In this document: in pieces, positions 9,128 to 20,483 of the stretch
How positions within the stretch are numbered: position 1 is the first letter of the stretch
Layout: every line of letters starts with the position of its first letter
Assembly (NCBI GenBank): GCA_018398765.1
Contig: JAHBMJ010001758.1
Location: 1-25,604, forward strand
Direction: 5' to 3'
DNA: 25,604 nucleotides
DNA from: Chromera velia
Taxonomy: Eukaryota > Sar > Chromeraceae
Notes under the pieces: generated by a model
What the model saw: the letters and a program-made list of their open reading frames with translations, nothing else
Told to the model about the DNA's origin: nothing
Database searches by the model: none
Translations under genes and position numbers: made by a program

Positions 9128-9650
9128 TTCTCTTGAACCTTTGGAGAAAAGAAGGACACGAGACGGGGTGTGGAACAATAAAATTCAATCCGCCACCTTC
9201 AATAAATTCCTGTTCGACTTTCTGTCAACCACCCCTGCTTCACCAGCGCTTGTTCAGATGAAGCACTCTAAGACCTTACCCGGATCGGATTCGACTTTGT
9301 CAGTCTTGCAGGTTTTCAACTTCTGGTAACTTCTGGGCATGGTTGGGCATCGCGTCGAAGAAAGGTTGCGCTTAGCATGGCATGCAACCCGCGTTGGATC
9401 AGCCCGGCCGCCCGTCTCGAACGGCCGGTCCCGCCGGTCCCGCCCAGCCCAGCCTTCATGCAAGCATTGCAATATCCCGGCCAAGTCTCCAAAGCTTGCT
9501 CCTAGAATCGAGACTAACAGGAAAAAGCGGAACCTTCGGACAAACTAGGCTTGATCCGCCCCTCATATATGGGGATGCGGCATGCATAACAAAAACCTTG
9601 ATCACAAGTTTCCGAGAGAACCCGCTACTTAACTCTAGCCCTGCCTAGCC
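9128..9650. other. 5' flank of the TRAF-like gene and spacer
   Basis: No gene is visible. A GC-rich patch with a short direct repeat, CCGGTCCCGCCGGTCCCGCC, lies at about 9424-9444. The promoter of the TRAF-like gene should lie here, but no TATA-like or other element stands out. Confidence 0.4.
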
Positions 9651-10360
9651 CTGCCTCATATAGGGTTATATACAAGGAAAACAGAAGCTTATAATGAAAG
9701 TGTGGAATATAGCAGTTCAACGTGTGAAAGTATATAAAAGCACTAAAAAAGGCTACAAAAAATTATGTGACAAACTATAAAAAACCATAAGTTCATGTTA
9801 CCTAATGTTAATTACCAGCTTTCACAATTGTTTTCACATAATATCACTAATATCACACAGCATTATAACTGACAATAACTGACAAAAAAGTATAAATCAT
9901 TACAAATTGTTAAAGAAAAAGAATTTATTTAGACGTAGTGTCACGTAAATATTTTTTTAGTCTTCCGTTTTAGTCAAAAAAAAAAAAACACAGATTGCAA
10001 AACTCTATCTTCTTCTGACAATTCTTTAGAATTTATTTACAAAAAGACATGTACATTCTTCAATTTTCAATATACTTTTAAATAAGTCTAACCTTCTTCA
10101 CATATATGCATTTATATTTCTAAAAAAGTGATGTTATATTCACATTAAATGATTTGAACAAATCAGTCTTTTGTTGACTGTCAATGGCTGACAACTCCAT
10201 GTGAAGTAGTCAAAGGATGTAGTCAAGCATGCTTGATGAATTCTACTGTGATCAATCATCATCTTTGATAAATTCAAACACATCGATCATCAAGATCGGA
10301 TGACAAGCAGAACCCATCTGTGCATGCATGCGCAGCGAGTGATCTAAGGATTGATAAGAG
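9651..10360. other. AT-rich spacer
   Basis: Strongly AT-rich with A and T runs (for example 9976-9988) and no open frame of note. From about 10190 it contains many ATCA/TGAT words. No gene, RNA or bounded element could be recognised. Confidence 0.6.
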
Positions 10361-13324
10361 AAAGTGGCTCATCACGCCTTCATCTCGAATGCAACTCTGG
10401 TGTTGCAAAATGACATTGGCAATTCAACCCTAGCTCCTTGTCTCCTCATGCACCTCTCTTCTGTTGGATTTAAGACCTCAGGCTCGCGCGGCCCCATCCG
10501 AAGAAATGAAAAGATACAAAACAAAATCAAAAGGAAAGAGAATTAAGAGAGGGAGGGAAAGAACTTTCCTTCAATTCATGCACCGAATCGATCACAAGGG
10601 AATGCTCTCGATTAGAGCTCTCTCCGAGTCCATCGATTTTCTTCTGTCTTTTATTCTTGTTTCTACAAAAAGGTGAAAGAAAGGAAGAGATCAAATTGAT
10701 TTGCCAGGAGACAACCTTGTCTTAAGTGTCTTGGGAGCTATCCAAAGTTTTTCAGAAGTTTTCCACCCGAGCCCTGAATTAGGGAGACGTAATCGAAACC
10801 TCCATCTGAAAGCCAGACATCGACTTTTTTGGTCTGTTGCTCATGCTGCAAAGTGCATTGAACGACCATTTTGGGCAGATCGAGAGAAGGGCCTGCAGGA
10901 AAAAAAGCCGGGCACAAAAGACATGTTTTGTCCTTTTGACCCTCGTGTTTCCTCTCTGCCCTCCACCCCTCTGTCTGCCCAGAGTTCTCTCTTGGCAGCC
11001 AGCCGAGACCGATTCTTCTTGTCTGATTGAAGCGGAACCTTTCAAAGACTGCAGACCACCCATCACTTCAACAGAAAAATGAACGAGCGCATGATAGAAG
11101 AGATGTCAGATGATGAATTCATGCCCATGCAGACTCTCTCTTCGTGAAGATGGCAGGCAATCAGCGACTCTCCGCCGTCCTTCCCTCATCCCCGCCGTTT
11201 TGTTTTGCCCCCCTCCCCCTTCCCTTTCGGAGAATCCCAACACAACAGTCGTCAGAAGATGGAGAGAGAGAAAGAAAGAAGGATCACGGAGACAGAAGGT
11301 ACAAAAAGGGGAACGGTGACGGGAAAGAAACTTACAATTCACATTTCAATTCATGCACAAGCAAACGCTGCCCCCCCATCCCCCGCCCTCCCTCCACAGC
11401 CCTCCCATCCCATCGAGGTCCTCTTGACCTGATGCAAATGAGGACCAAACAAAGCAGACAAGACAGACAGACAAATACTGGTATACAGTACAGAGGGGCG
11501 GGGAAGAAGGAGGAGAAAGGCAAAGAGAAAAAGACAGAGAGAGAGATCCCATGACTCCCACATGTGAAGGTAGTCGACCCAGACAGCAAGTTTTCAACAA
11601 CGTTTTTGAAACTTCTCTAACACCTTCCACGAATAGATACTCCCCCATAAAAGAAAAAGGAAAGAAGATAGGATCCGTGAACCCCCTTCAGTCTTCATCT
11701 TTCTCTTTCTGTCGGCATACAGGCACACAAATAGTTCCCATGCACTTCTATCTATCTTCTCTTTCTGCTCCTTTGTTGATGTTGTAGTGATACAGGGAGT
11801 TGTGCTGAATGAATTCTCTTTGCATGGCAATGCGGATGGTCAGTCCGTACGTGCATTCTATTCAAGCACTTGTCATTGTATGCTCCTCCTGCATTGCCTG
11901 CCAGTGTCTGTCTGGAAGACGGAAGAGAGGGACAGGCAGGTGAAGCGACCGATTTCCCCCAGATGAAGGGGAAGTCATTGTATCATGCACAGTTGACATG
12001 CAGACATGCAGCGTTTCTGTTTCTTCTTCTTTATTTGCATCAAATCTATCACCCAGGACGCTAGAGAGAAAGAAGGACTAAGCGGAGGGCACTCCTGATT
12101 GGGGCCTCTAATTCTCCAGAGCCCTTCAATCCAATTCTCTTGATGTCTCTCTCTCTCTCTTCTATTCAAACAGAGTCTGTCTGTCTCTCGGGACAAAGAA
12201 GATCATGCAACAACAAGGAAGAGAGAGGAACAGGGAAAATTAAGGAACGAAAAGAAGAAACAAGCTACACCGGAAGATTCTCCTCCTCCTCTTCTTTTCT
12301 TTGATCACCTCTTTCCTCGATCCCCCTCCCAGGAAAGTGAATTAAAGAAGACGTGCACATGCACGAAGAGAGGAGGAAGGAAAGAAAAAGAACCGTACTG
12401 TCGAAGAGACACACAGAAAGAACCCCCTAGCTGTGAGGGGAAGAAACGATCGATCAAAAAGAAAAGAAAGAGGAGGGAGGTGAACCATGCAAATGCACAG
12501 CACAAGAGGGCAGGCAGGCACATGCGAAGATTTCGAGAATCCATGTTGGTCCCCTCATCTCCATGTTAATCACTCATTGTCACTCTTGCTTTCTTCGCAC
12601 AATCATATACTGTCTCGCTCTAGGTGTGTGTCCCTCTCTTTGTCTGCCATTCACCTGGACGTACGGACCTGTATCTTTCTACCTTTTCATTGAACATTCC
12701 CAGAAGAGACAAGAAAGAGGGAGAAGTCTCAAAAAGAGAGGGAAATACGAGACCCTTACCAGTGAGTCTAGCATGCAAAGGTACATTTTTTTTCATTCAC
12801 TCATTCGGCCATTTTATTCATGAACATTTGTTCTCCTCCCTCATGCCCTGTGTCTAGCTATCTCCTGCTTAATTTTCTTTTCTCTTCTGCCACAGATGCA
12901 GAAGGCATGCAGCCACAAACAGACGCCACCAACAAATCCATTCAATGAATCAAATTGAATGAAGCGGCACCCTTTGACCCAACCCACACCTTCCCCCTGC
13001 TCTTTCCAACCAACACCCTCTTCCCTCTCCCACCATACTTGCAAACACACATCCTCAGGGAGAGGGAAGCAAAGAAAGAAAGGAAGGTAGGAGTCCCTGC
13101 CCCCCTCCCTTCCACCCCATCTCGTCCCGCTCCCTTCCCCCTTCCTCCCAATGCACCCACCCCCCTGTGCTTTTTGTGTGCCCCTTGGAACTGCCTCTTG
13201 TTTCTCCGCAGGGGCCTCTCTCTATCTCTCTTTCCTTCATCCATTCCGACCTGAAAATTTCCACCAACCCTTTTCCTTTCCTTTCTTTCCCCACCCCCTT
13301 CCTCTTTATCAACAGAGGTACCCA
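10361..13324. other. Long spacer with strand-asymmetric CT/GA tracts
   Basis: Alternating polypyrimidine and polypurine blocks dominate, such as 11250-11300, 11500-11550, 12140-12170, 12300-12480 and 13000-13320. Open frames are Ser/Pro/Arg-rich by-products. A minus-strand frame near 12845-12945 reads CLWLHAFCICGRREKKIKQE, but no splice sites tie it to the gene at 13325. No gene is claimed. The lower end is probably the 3' untranslated region of the polycystin-like gene. Confidence 0.5.
12813..12818 (-). promoter_or_regulatory. Possible poly(A) signal AATAAA
   Basis: AATAAA on the minus strand, about 500 bases past the stop codon of the polycystin-like gene. The hexamer is common by chance in such sequence, so support is weak. 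Confidence 0.2.
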
Positions 13325-15336
13325 TCATGCTCGGACCCTGTCGAGCAAGATGCGGCGTCCCACCCCTCTGCGAGATCGCCACCTCTCCCAGGCGGCCTCC
13401 GAGATCGCATGGAGGGGAGGGAGGATGATTTGGGTCCACACGATGGCGAGGACTAGGGTGTAGAGGTAGTACCTGGCTGCTTTGGTGCTCTTCTCCGTTT
13501 CTAGACGGAAGGTGTTGAACAGCAGGGAGAAGTAAGTCCAGGCAAGTGCGATGCCTAGGACAATAGAGACGCACACACCTAGGATTGTGGGCTCAATCTT
13601 CAGTCTCGGGTCGTCCCCGTCCCAGAAAGATGGGCTCTCTGCGACTGTCGGGAGGCCGCTCAGGTTGTATGTGGGTCCCTTGGATGCTCTTTGGGAGAGC
13701 TGAGATTTGGTGGCGAGGCGACGGATGATGGATGCGACGATGGAGGCCAACACTCCCGCAATGATACACCCGATCAGTCGGTGAGTGCCCTCTGCTGCCT
13801 CGTTGGAGAGGCCTGAGGATGCGGGGATGAAGTGGTCTGTGAGGAAATTGGCGAAGATGAGAAGGAAGGCAGAGAGGGTCAGGTTGTATGCAACAAACCC
13901 TGTGGCTCTCCAGGCGGCGCTGGGGAGGAAATTGGGGTAACAGAAGACAGACAGAATCGGTTGACTGCATTTGAACGAGACAACGAGCATCTGCCAGCCT
14001 GAGGGGGGCTGCACAGGTGTCTCTCCTTCGAGTTCTTCTCCCCCGTGTGCCCCCTCTCTCTTTCTATCTGCATCCCCATCCCCTGCCTCAAGATCGATAG
14101 ACTCAATGTCATCGTCATCAACCTTCCCCCTCTCTTTCTTCTCTCTCTCAGTCTCGTCTCGCTTCTCTCTGAGGATCTCAAGCACCTTCACTTGCACCTT
14201 CTGGTGCTGTTCTTGGACCTCAGAGTCAAACACTGTCGCCCCACTTCCATGAGGCTCTACTCCCCCCCTACCCCCCCCCCCCCCNCCCCCCCCCCCCCCC
14301 CGACCCATTCATCCTGATCCCACCCACCATCAGAGGAGGCGCAGTCAGAGTCCTTATCTCTGGCCCCCTTCTGAGGGTGCTGCATGACCGAGACGCCAAG
14401 ACGTGAGGCAAAGAAGTCATCGTTGGTGGTTGCGGTGGACACCCCTTTACCCCAGTCGTTCTGGTTGACTGTGACAACCTGGTGACGGTCCTTCTTGCGG
14501 GCAGTGTCGCTGAGTTTGAACCCTCCCACTCGCACTGCCCTGAGGGCTGTGGGCCCATGCTCGTCGTATTTGCAGTTGGGCATTTCTTCCTTGGTTGCTG
14601 GGGGAATGACTTCAGGGACCGGGGCTTCGTGCTTACCCACTGCGAGGACTTTAGGGCCCCCCTTCTTTGTCTGGGGGGGAAGCTCGATGTCAAGGGGAAT
14701 GTCTCGGAGACTGTCGCTGTCTCTTCCCGTCTCCGCGGCATCTGCCTGGGGGGACGGGGAAGAGGCTGCGGCTGTGGGGGAAGACGACCGACCAAAGAAA
14801 AACCAACTGGTGCGAGGCTTGCTTTCCGGGGCCGTCTCTTCTTCAGCGGGGGGGCCGTCAAGAAGATCAGGCAGGGGGGTGTCCGCACCCTTGCCAATGG
14901 GGGTAGCAGAGGGAATGTGAGACAGTGCAGTGGCTGTAGGAGGCTCTATTGGTCTGAGTGTTCGTGAGCCTACGTCCTTGTCTGTTGCGCCCTTTTTCTC
15001 AGGCTGGGGTTCTGTGGTCTTTGTCTCGGGTTTCGGTTGGGAGACTCCTGGGTGCGCTGCGTTGGGGTCCATTGACGCCATAGTGACTCTGTCGTACCCT
15101 TCTCTCTCTCTGTCTTCTTGTGACTGCTCTGCTGCGAACCGAAGAGCCATATCTTTTTTGCCCGTGTGTCGAAGAATGGGGGCATAGAGGACAGAGCGAA
15201 AGTTCTTTCGGAGGGGGGCGCGCTGGGATGTTGTCTGAGAAGGCTTCGCGTAGCAGTCGTACACACAGGCACTGCAGGCAGGGAAAAGAAGGACGCATTT
15301 ATATGTACAGATACATTTAGTCAAAGAATGTTTGTG

Positions 15337-15387
<51 letters not shown>

Positions 15388-15533
15388 TGTGTGTGCGGGC
15401 GCGCGCGCACGTCTGTTTCTTTCTGTGTGAGAGTCTGTGAGTGTGTGTGCACATTTGCATGAAGAGACCAAGAGAGACTGGAATGCTGAAGTGTCTGTGT
15501 GTCTGTCTGTCCATCTGTCTGTCTGTCTTTCTT

Positions 15534-15564
<31 letters not shown>

Positions 15565-18162
15565 GTCTGTCTGTCTGTCTGTCTGTCTGTGTGTTTGTCA
15601 GTCAGTCTGTCTGTCTGTCTGTCTGTCTGTCTGTGTGCGTTTGCACCGTTGATGGTCCTAGTGCAAACGGAATGCACATCGTATCTTTCTGAAGCAAAGA
15701 GACGCGATGGCTGACTGACCTGACTGACTGACTCTCTGATTTTCTGTCTGACTGACTGACTGACTGACCCCATGAACACAAGCCCGACGCAGATGAAGAT
15801 GCAGTTGGTGACGAGGAAAGCGAGGAGCCAGTGGTGGTTGACGTGGAGGCCCATAGACCTCGCAATGGGGTGGAGTGAGAGGGCGGCGTGGTCCTCAAAT
15901 CTTGCCGTGCGGTTGCTCCAGTAGACCACGTATCTGTGGGGGTGCCGGTACTGTCGGTGGTGCCAGTGGGTGTGCTGGGGGTCGAATGCGCTAGTGGGTG
16001 TTGACACACTTGTTTCTGTATGGGTGTTTTGTGTTGGTTGGGGGGGCTGCTCTCTGTGGTGAGGGTGGAAGGCTGCGGGTGTAGTCGTTGGGTGGAAAAT
16101 CGCAGGGGCGGGTGTTGTGATAAGTGTGGGTCTGTGCATGGGGTGGGGAGTGATGGGTGCAGAAGGTTGGGGAGCGTGGGGGCCATGTCCGCCTGGGGGG
16201 TGAAAGGGGCCTAGGATGGCGGCAGAGGGGGCCGGCTTTTCGGTGACGTAGACGAGGGAGAAGTCCGCAAAGCGGTTGCAAACGCATTCGCTCCCTCCGT
16301 GTGTGAGGTCGCACCCCTCTGTTCCCCACTCTCCGTTGCGTTCGTCCCAATACCCACACTCCAGAGATTGGGTTTCGAGAGAAGAGGGGACATTGGCAGT
16401 CACGGCGGTAGGCAATGCGCGCAATGTGAGCGAAATTTCTTTTGCTGTGAGGAGAACTGGCACGTCATGGTTGCATCTTGTGAGACGAATGGATGTCAGG
16501 GGCACTGAGAACCCCCCACAGGTCTCTGCAGTGGTCACCCCTGTTGTCCACACAGAGGCGTGAACATTTAGGGGGGAGTGTGCAAAGGAGAGCACCGAAG
16601 ACCCAGTGCAGTCTGATGCGGTACCGCTTTCGCCCACCGGAGATGTGAGGCCTGTTTGGTCTAGAGTGCTGAGGGACTGGAAGGTGGAGGCGGACATGTC
16701 TACCCCTATTCCTTCAAGTGCGTTGCCTCCTGAGTTATCCAGAGCGAAGGCACCCACCATCAGACGCTCTTTCCCTCTGTTTGTTTGAACTGACTGATCG
16801 TACTGGGCCCCCCCCGCCCAGGCCTTAAAGACCACCGAGTGGGAACCGGAGCCAGAAAGCAGCCCGGCAGCGACTCTCCTCATCTTCCCGAGTGCCCCTG
16901 CCAGTCCGGACATCAACACAGTCAGGTCGTCAGGCTTTGCTGCTGCCGGAATCTGCACGTGACGAATTGAGAATGTAAGAATAAGTCGTTTAGTTATTCA
17001 TTCAGAAATGGTGTTGGAAGGTCTAAGAGACGATGGAGAGCGGGAAGAGTTTGAGAGCGTCACAGAAAAATGACCAAAGACGCTTCAAAATTTCAATGCT
17101 TTTCTGTACTCAGCAAGGAAGAAGAAGCCAGGTTAGACGTTCGTTTCTCGACTTGTGATTTGCAGACTGCCTGTAGACCAAACAACAAAAGAGCAGAAAC
17201 CACGAGAAACGTGAAATTCTTTGTGCAGATGGATAAGAGAAAAGGACACAGTATCACATGTGACCCTCTAAGACAGTCCTCCTGGCACAATTTTACCAAA
17301 AGACGACTGAGGGAAACCGGTGACCGACCAACCGACCAACCGTTGGGTCTGCAAAGCAAGTTGTTGGCCCCTGTGCCCCTGTCGGAGGCACCTCCAGGAC
17401 AACAGGGGCGTCTGCTCTGTTCGGAGTCACGCCTCCCCACCTTCCCTTGCGGGTGTACTTCATGATGGAATTGGTGACGTCAATCAGGTCTTGCTGGAAT
17501 GATTCGATAGGGGAAGTCACATCTGTATTGCCTTTGCTGCTGTCTGCTGCAAAAAGGAGAAAGTCGAGCGTTGTGGTCAAGGCACTAACAGAGGCCTTTG
17601 CAGGTTCAATTGAGAGCAGGTCATGGTCCATGGAGAGTTGCAACGGGTGTGCAATCACTCTCCAACAGTGTCCCAAGGAACTCAAGCGATCGCTCAACCA
17701 ATCTGCAACATCTTCGGACTGCGACGTGTCAGACCCGCTCGCGCTGTCACTCCCCATTCTCCGAAGAGAAGGACGGTGTTGCGCGTCTAGAGTGGTCAGA
17801 CTGACAACCCCCTTGTATAATTCTAAACTTCGCCTTAAGGCAAAGCCCACTGCAGTGACCCCCTTTTGAGAAAGGCCGTTTCCTGGCTTTCCGTTTTGAA
17901 GGTAGGTGGAGGAAACCGAACTTGCATCTCCCTTGGGGTCAAGGGAGACCCGAATTGTTTTGCTGATACTTCGCATCATTGGGTCCAGTTTTTTGCACGT
18001 TCCAGAAAGATCGTGATGTCCCAGAGATCTTTCAGCTTCTTGAATGGTGTCGTTCCATTCTTCCAATTCTCGCCTGCCTGCTCCTGCTTCCCCCAGCGCA
18101 GAAGCACTCATGGCAGGCGCCAATGAACACAAAAAGACTGCGAAACAAAATGATCTGAGCAT
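13325..18162 (-). CDS. Polycystin-1-like GPS protein with five transmembrane helices (three exons)
   Basis: Exons 18162-17392, 16952-15769 and 15271-13325. It starts with a signal peptide (MLRSFCFAVFLCSLAPAMSA), so the N terminus is extracellular. The ectodomain ends in a GPS motif near residues 453-492: CGYWDERNGEWGTEGC, then CVCNRFADFSLVY. A Pro/His-rich stalk of about 130 residues leads to TM1 (LLAFLVTNCIFICVGLVFM). After a long charged, disordered loop come four helices: PILSVF...GFVAYNLTLSAFLLIFANFL, RLIGCIIAGVLASIVASII, ILGVCVSIVLGIALAWTYF and YYLYTLVLAIVWTQIILPPL. The spacing and the words PILSVF and EKS...PLHAI resemble TM2-TM5 of polycystin-1. No PLAT domain and no TRP-like channel part follow; the frame ends in TGA. 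A G homopolymer with an N in exon 3 shifts the frame, probably an assembly fault. Role inferred: surface sensing or adhesion. Confidence 0.75.
14270..14301. repeat. C homopolymer with unresolved base inside coding sequence
   Basis: About 30 C on the plus strand with an N at 14285, read as polyglycine on the minus strand. The frame before it (DGGWDQDEWV) and the frame after it (EPHGSGATVF) differ, while both are otherwise coding-like. Its true length is probably misassembled. Confidence 0.85.
15272..15768 (-). other. Intron 2 of the polycystin-like gene (497 nt), largely microsatellite
   Basis: Donor ATGGG|GTCAGT directly after TM1 and acceptor TTCCCTGCCTGCAG|TGCCTG. Exon 2 ends in phase 2 and exon 3 supplies one base, keeping VFMG-ACVYDCYAK in frame. 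Removing it excises the GACA/GACT repeats, which would otherwise encode a long Gln/Thr/Asp run. Confidence 0.8.
15340..15767. repeat. Compound microsatellite within the intron
   Basis: In plus-strand order: a CT run (15340-15370), a GT run (15371-15394), a short CG run (15396-15408), a long GTCT run with interruptions (about 15498-15640) and a GACT run (about 15712-15767). The Cys-Leu-Ser-Val open frames across it on the plus strand are by-products. Confidence 0.9.
16953..17391 (-). other. Intron 1 of the polycystin-like gene (439 nt)
   Basis: Donor CTGGAG|GTGCCT and acceptor CACGTGCAG|ATTCCG, both phase 0. A second phase-0 donor (ACG|GTTGGT) lies about 45 bases further on, so the exon 1 end is less certain than the acceptor. 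Confidence 0.55.
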
Positions 18163-19067
18163 GGTGAAGACTCAGTAGTGGTCGTGTGATCTGACAACGA
18201 ACCAACAAGACCAATCCTTGGTGTTGCACAATTGTGCTGTCAGTGAGTGTTGCTTGAACTGACTCAGGAGACACGTCTGAACATCTGAGCCAAAGTTGCT
18301 GCCGTGCTGCTCTGAAACTTTCTGCTATCCGAACCCTTGCTGCAAAATGCAGATCATTCAGACCAGAATGCACTCCTGAACAGGTTCCGCAATTGAGACG
18401 AATGAAGCAAGATTCTTAGTTGACTACGTGAAGCTGTATATATAGACAGCTATAGCTCATGCGCGGCTCATGTACATCCATGCATGGCATTGCATGCAGG
18501 CTGGAAAAATAAACTCTTTATAATTTTTTAAAAAATCAATACAGACAATTAAGTGAGTGCGCGCGGTATGTGCGCGCGAAAGTGAGTAATGAGCAACTGG
18601 CAGCACTCGATCTGTCACAAACCTGGCGCGGCCAGTGACCCCGCAGGCCCAACCATGCATATTATTAAAACCATAAAGGGCCGTTTAAAACTAGCCTTCA
18701 CATCATTCTATAACCTCGGCCATATTTGACTGTATTTTACTACATTCAGGGTTTGTTTTATTGTGGATTATTCTAACTGCCTCTGGTAGTGTGCAGACTC
18801 TTTAGTTAGCGAATGAGAAGACAGTCGAATCCCTAGAGTAGCGATTAGCTAGAATGAGCTAGAAGAAGCTAGAGTGATGAGTAGAGTTGACAGTAAGGGT
18901 TATTAGTCAGAAGGCAAATGTGAGCGCAGTTGCCCAAGGTACCAGAGTGGTTGAATGAAGTAAATGAATTTTGCTAAGTGAGAAGTCGATCCGAAATCAA
19001 GAATTCTGTGTGTGTTTTTGGGTGATTGATTGGCTGATGATTCTGATGATTTCGTTTGTGGACGTTG
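18163..19067. other. 5' flank of the polycystin-like gene and spacer
   Basis: No gene is visible. A TATATATA word at about 18436-18443 lies some 270 bases upstream of the start codon and could be a core promoter element for the minus-strand gene. Around 18557-18580 a GCGCGC-rich word pair forms a small inverted repeat. From about 18840 there is a run of CTAGA/AGCTAG words. Confidence 0.35.
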
Positions 19068-19262
19068 TGGAATATCGTGTGAACGTCTGTGGACGCATGT
19101 GGATGCATGTGGAACCTTCATATGGAACTTTCCACAATTTGGTTCCACATGTTGATTTTGTGTCTTGTTTCATCTCGGGTTGTTTATGGAACTTTCCTGG
19201 GGAATTCTGCTGTGGAATTCTAGTGTAGAACTCTCTTGTGGAATCCTAGTGTGGAACTTCAG
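19068..19262. repeat. GTGGAA-rich repeat block, copy 1
   Basis: At least eight GTGGAA/GTGGAC words or their complements occur within 200 bases, including GCATGTGGATGCATGTGGAA and a 32-base tandem pair at about 19211-19262 (TGTGGAATTCTAGTGTAGAA and TGTGGAATCCTAGTGTGGAA). A similar block lies at 24225-24275. Confidence 0.55.
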
Positions 19263-19713
19263 ATCTATAGTATACTTTCACAATATTTGTATTTTTTTTA
19301 TCGGAGATAGTTAACGCCATTTCATCTTACTACTAGTCTTACTAGCTTATAGAACTTCCTGTTTGAGCTTCGTTAACTTGCTTATCGTTTTGGCTAGCTT
19401 GGATCGGTGTTTAATTTAATACGTTATGTTGTTCCTCGTTTCTTGGGCCCTATAACTTCTTTTTCTTTTAAGGCACTCACCCATTATATTCAGTGTGTCA
19501 CGCCTGCCTCAGTGCATGGCCGTTTGCTTGTCAGTCTAAGTCTGCGCCATCGGACTGGCAGTTGTCTTATTCCCTTTTCTTCTTCCACTACTTCTTTCTT
19601 ATTCCATATCTCATTGTATACTATCATTACTTCAACATTACACGTCTCCCTTCGTCAAGACGGCTTTCCACAGCCGTTTGTGATAGGAGCTTTCAGATGG
19701 CGGGTTTGATGCA

Positions 19714-20483
19714 TTGCCGTCTCCTTGCCATCTCCTTTGGCCCTTTAGCGTATCTCTTGCGATTGGTTCATTTTCTTCGGTCTCCGGCCTTTCTAGTTCA
19801 ACATTACACGTCGTTTCTTCGTGTACACGTATCTCGACACTCCCTGACTGTAGAGGTGACGATGGGAACCCTGGTGCTTGTCTGAAGATGCGGTCGTGTT
19901 CCTGTTGTTCATGCCGTCTCCTCCGACGCTGCTTGTTGGAAGGTGAGTTCGCGGCCAATGCGTTCGTTATGGTTGTTCCGGCTTGAACATCTGACTACTG
20001 CTAGTTGCAAAGCAACTACCTTGTCATTATGTTTTGTTTGCAGCGTTCGTGAAGTGGCTGACAAGCCATTGTAAGCCAGGGTGGTCGTTGGTCCGATTGT
20101 TTGGACCTGAGTCTTCATGCAGCGATCGTCGTTTCCCTGGCCCCAATGCCTATGGTCAGCTGATGTGTCTATGGCGGCTCCATTTATGTTTTCTGCAGCC
20201 TGCTAGTTGTTTCTTAATTGCAACCGCTTCTTTGATGATGTTCCAGACGTGCTGGTGTCTTTGTCATTGCGTGTGTACGCTGGTGTGGCCCTGCATGTGC
20301 TGCCTATGCGTAGAGATGTTCTTCTTAGGGATGCGTTTTTCTGTTTTATCAGCAAGGCTTCTTTTCTTCGCTTGTTCCAGCCTTAGTCTATCTATGTTTT
20401 ATAGTGTTTTTGAGAACTTCCGTGCGTTTTTTTTCTCTTCTCGTTTCGGAGATCGATGCTTGCCGGGGAAGCCTTGCCCCTAG
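19714..20483 (+). CDS. Low-confidence spliced plus-strand candidate
   Basis: A donor, TTGGAAG|GTGAGTTC, near 19938 and an acceptor, ATGTTTTGTTTGCAG|CGTTCG, near 20041 join two open frames in phase. The first ends MRSCSCCSCRLLRRCLLE and the second begins FVKWLTSHCKPGWSLVRLF and runs to a TAG at about 20481. The product would be unusually rich in Cys, Phe and Leu, which T-rich DNA can give by chance. Further donor- and acceptor-like sites occur at about 20591 and 20641. The region may be a spliced noncoding transcript, a real but unrecognised gene, or neither. Confidence 0.2.

Noticed and set aside
8432-9136. 234-codon open frame on the plus strand
   Set aside because: It is the antisense of the RING/TRAF zinc-finger exon, whose cysteine pattern is unmistakable on the minus strand.
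12841-13050. Extra polycystin helices downstream of 13325
   Set aside because: A hydrophobic run (CLWLHAFCICG) was noted, but no acceptor and no polycystin channel motif accompanies it.
14482-14967. 161-codon plus-strand frame
   Set aside because: Antisense of the disordered loop of the polycystin-like protein, on the GC-rich part of exon 3.
15437-15714. Cys-Leu-Ser-Val repeat proteins on the plus strand
   Set aside because: Direct translations of the GTCT microsatellite within an intron of the minus-strand gene.
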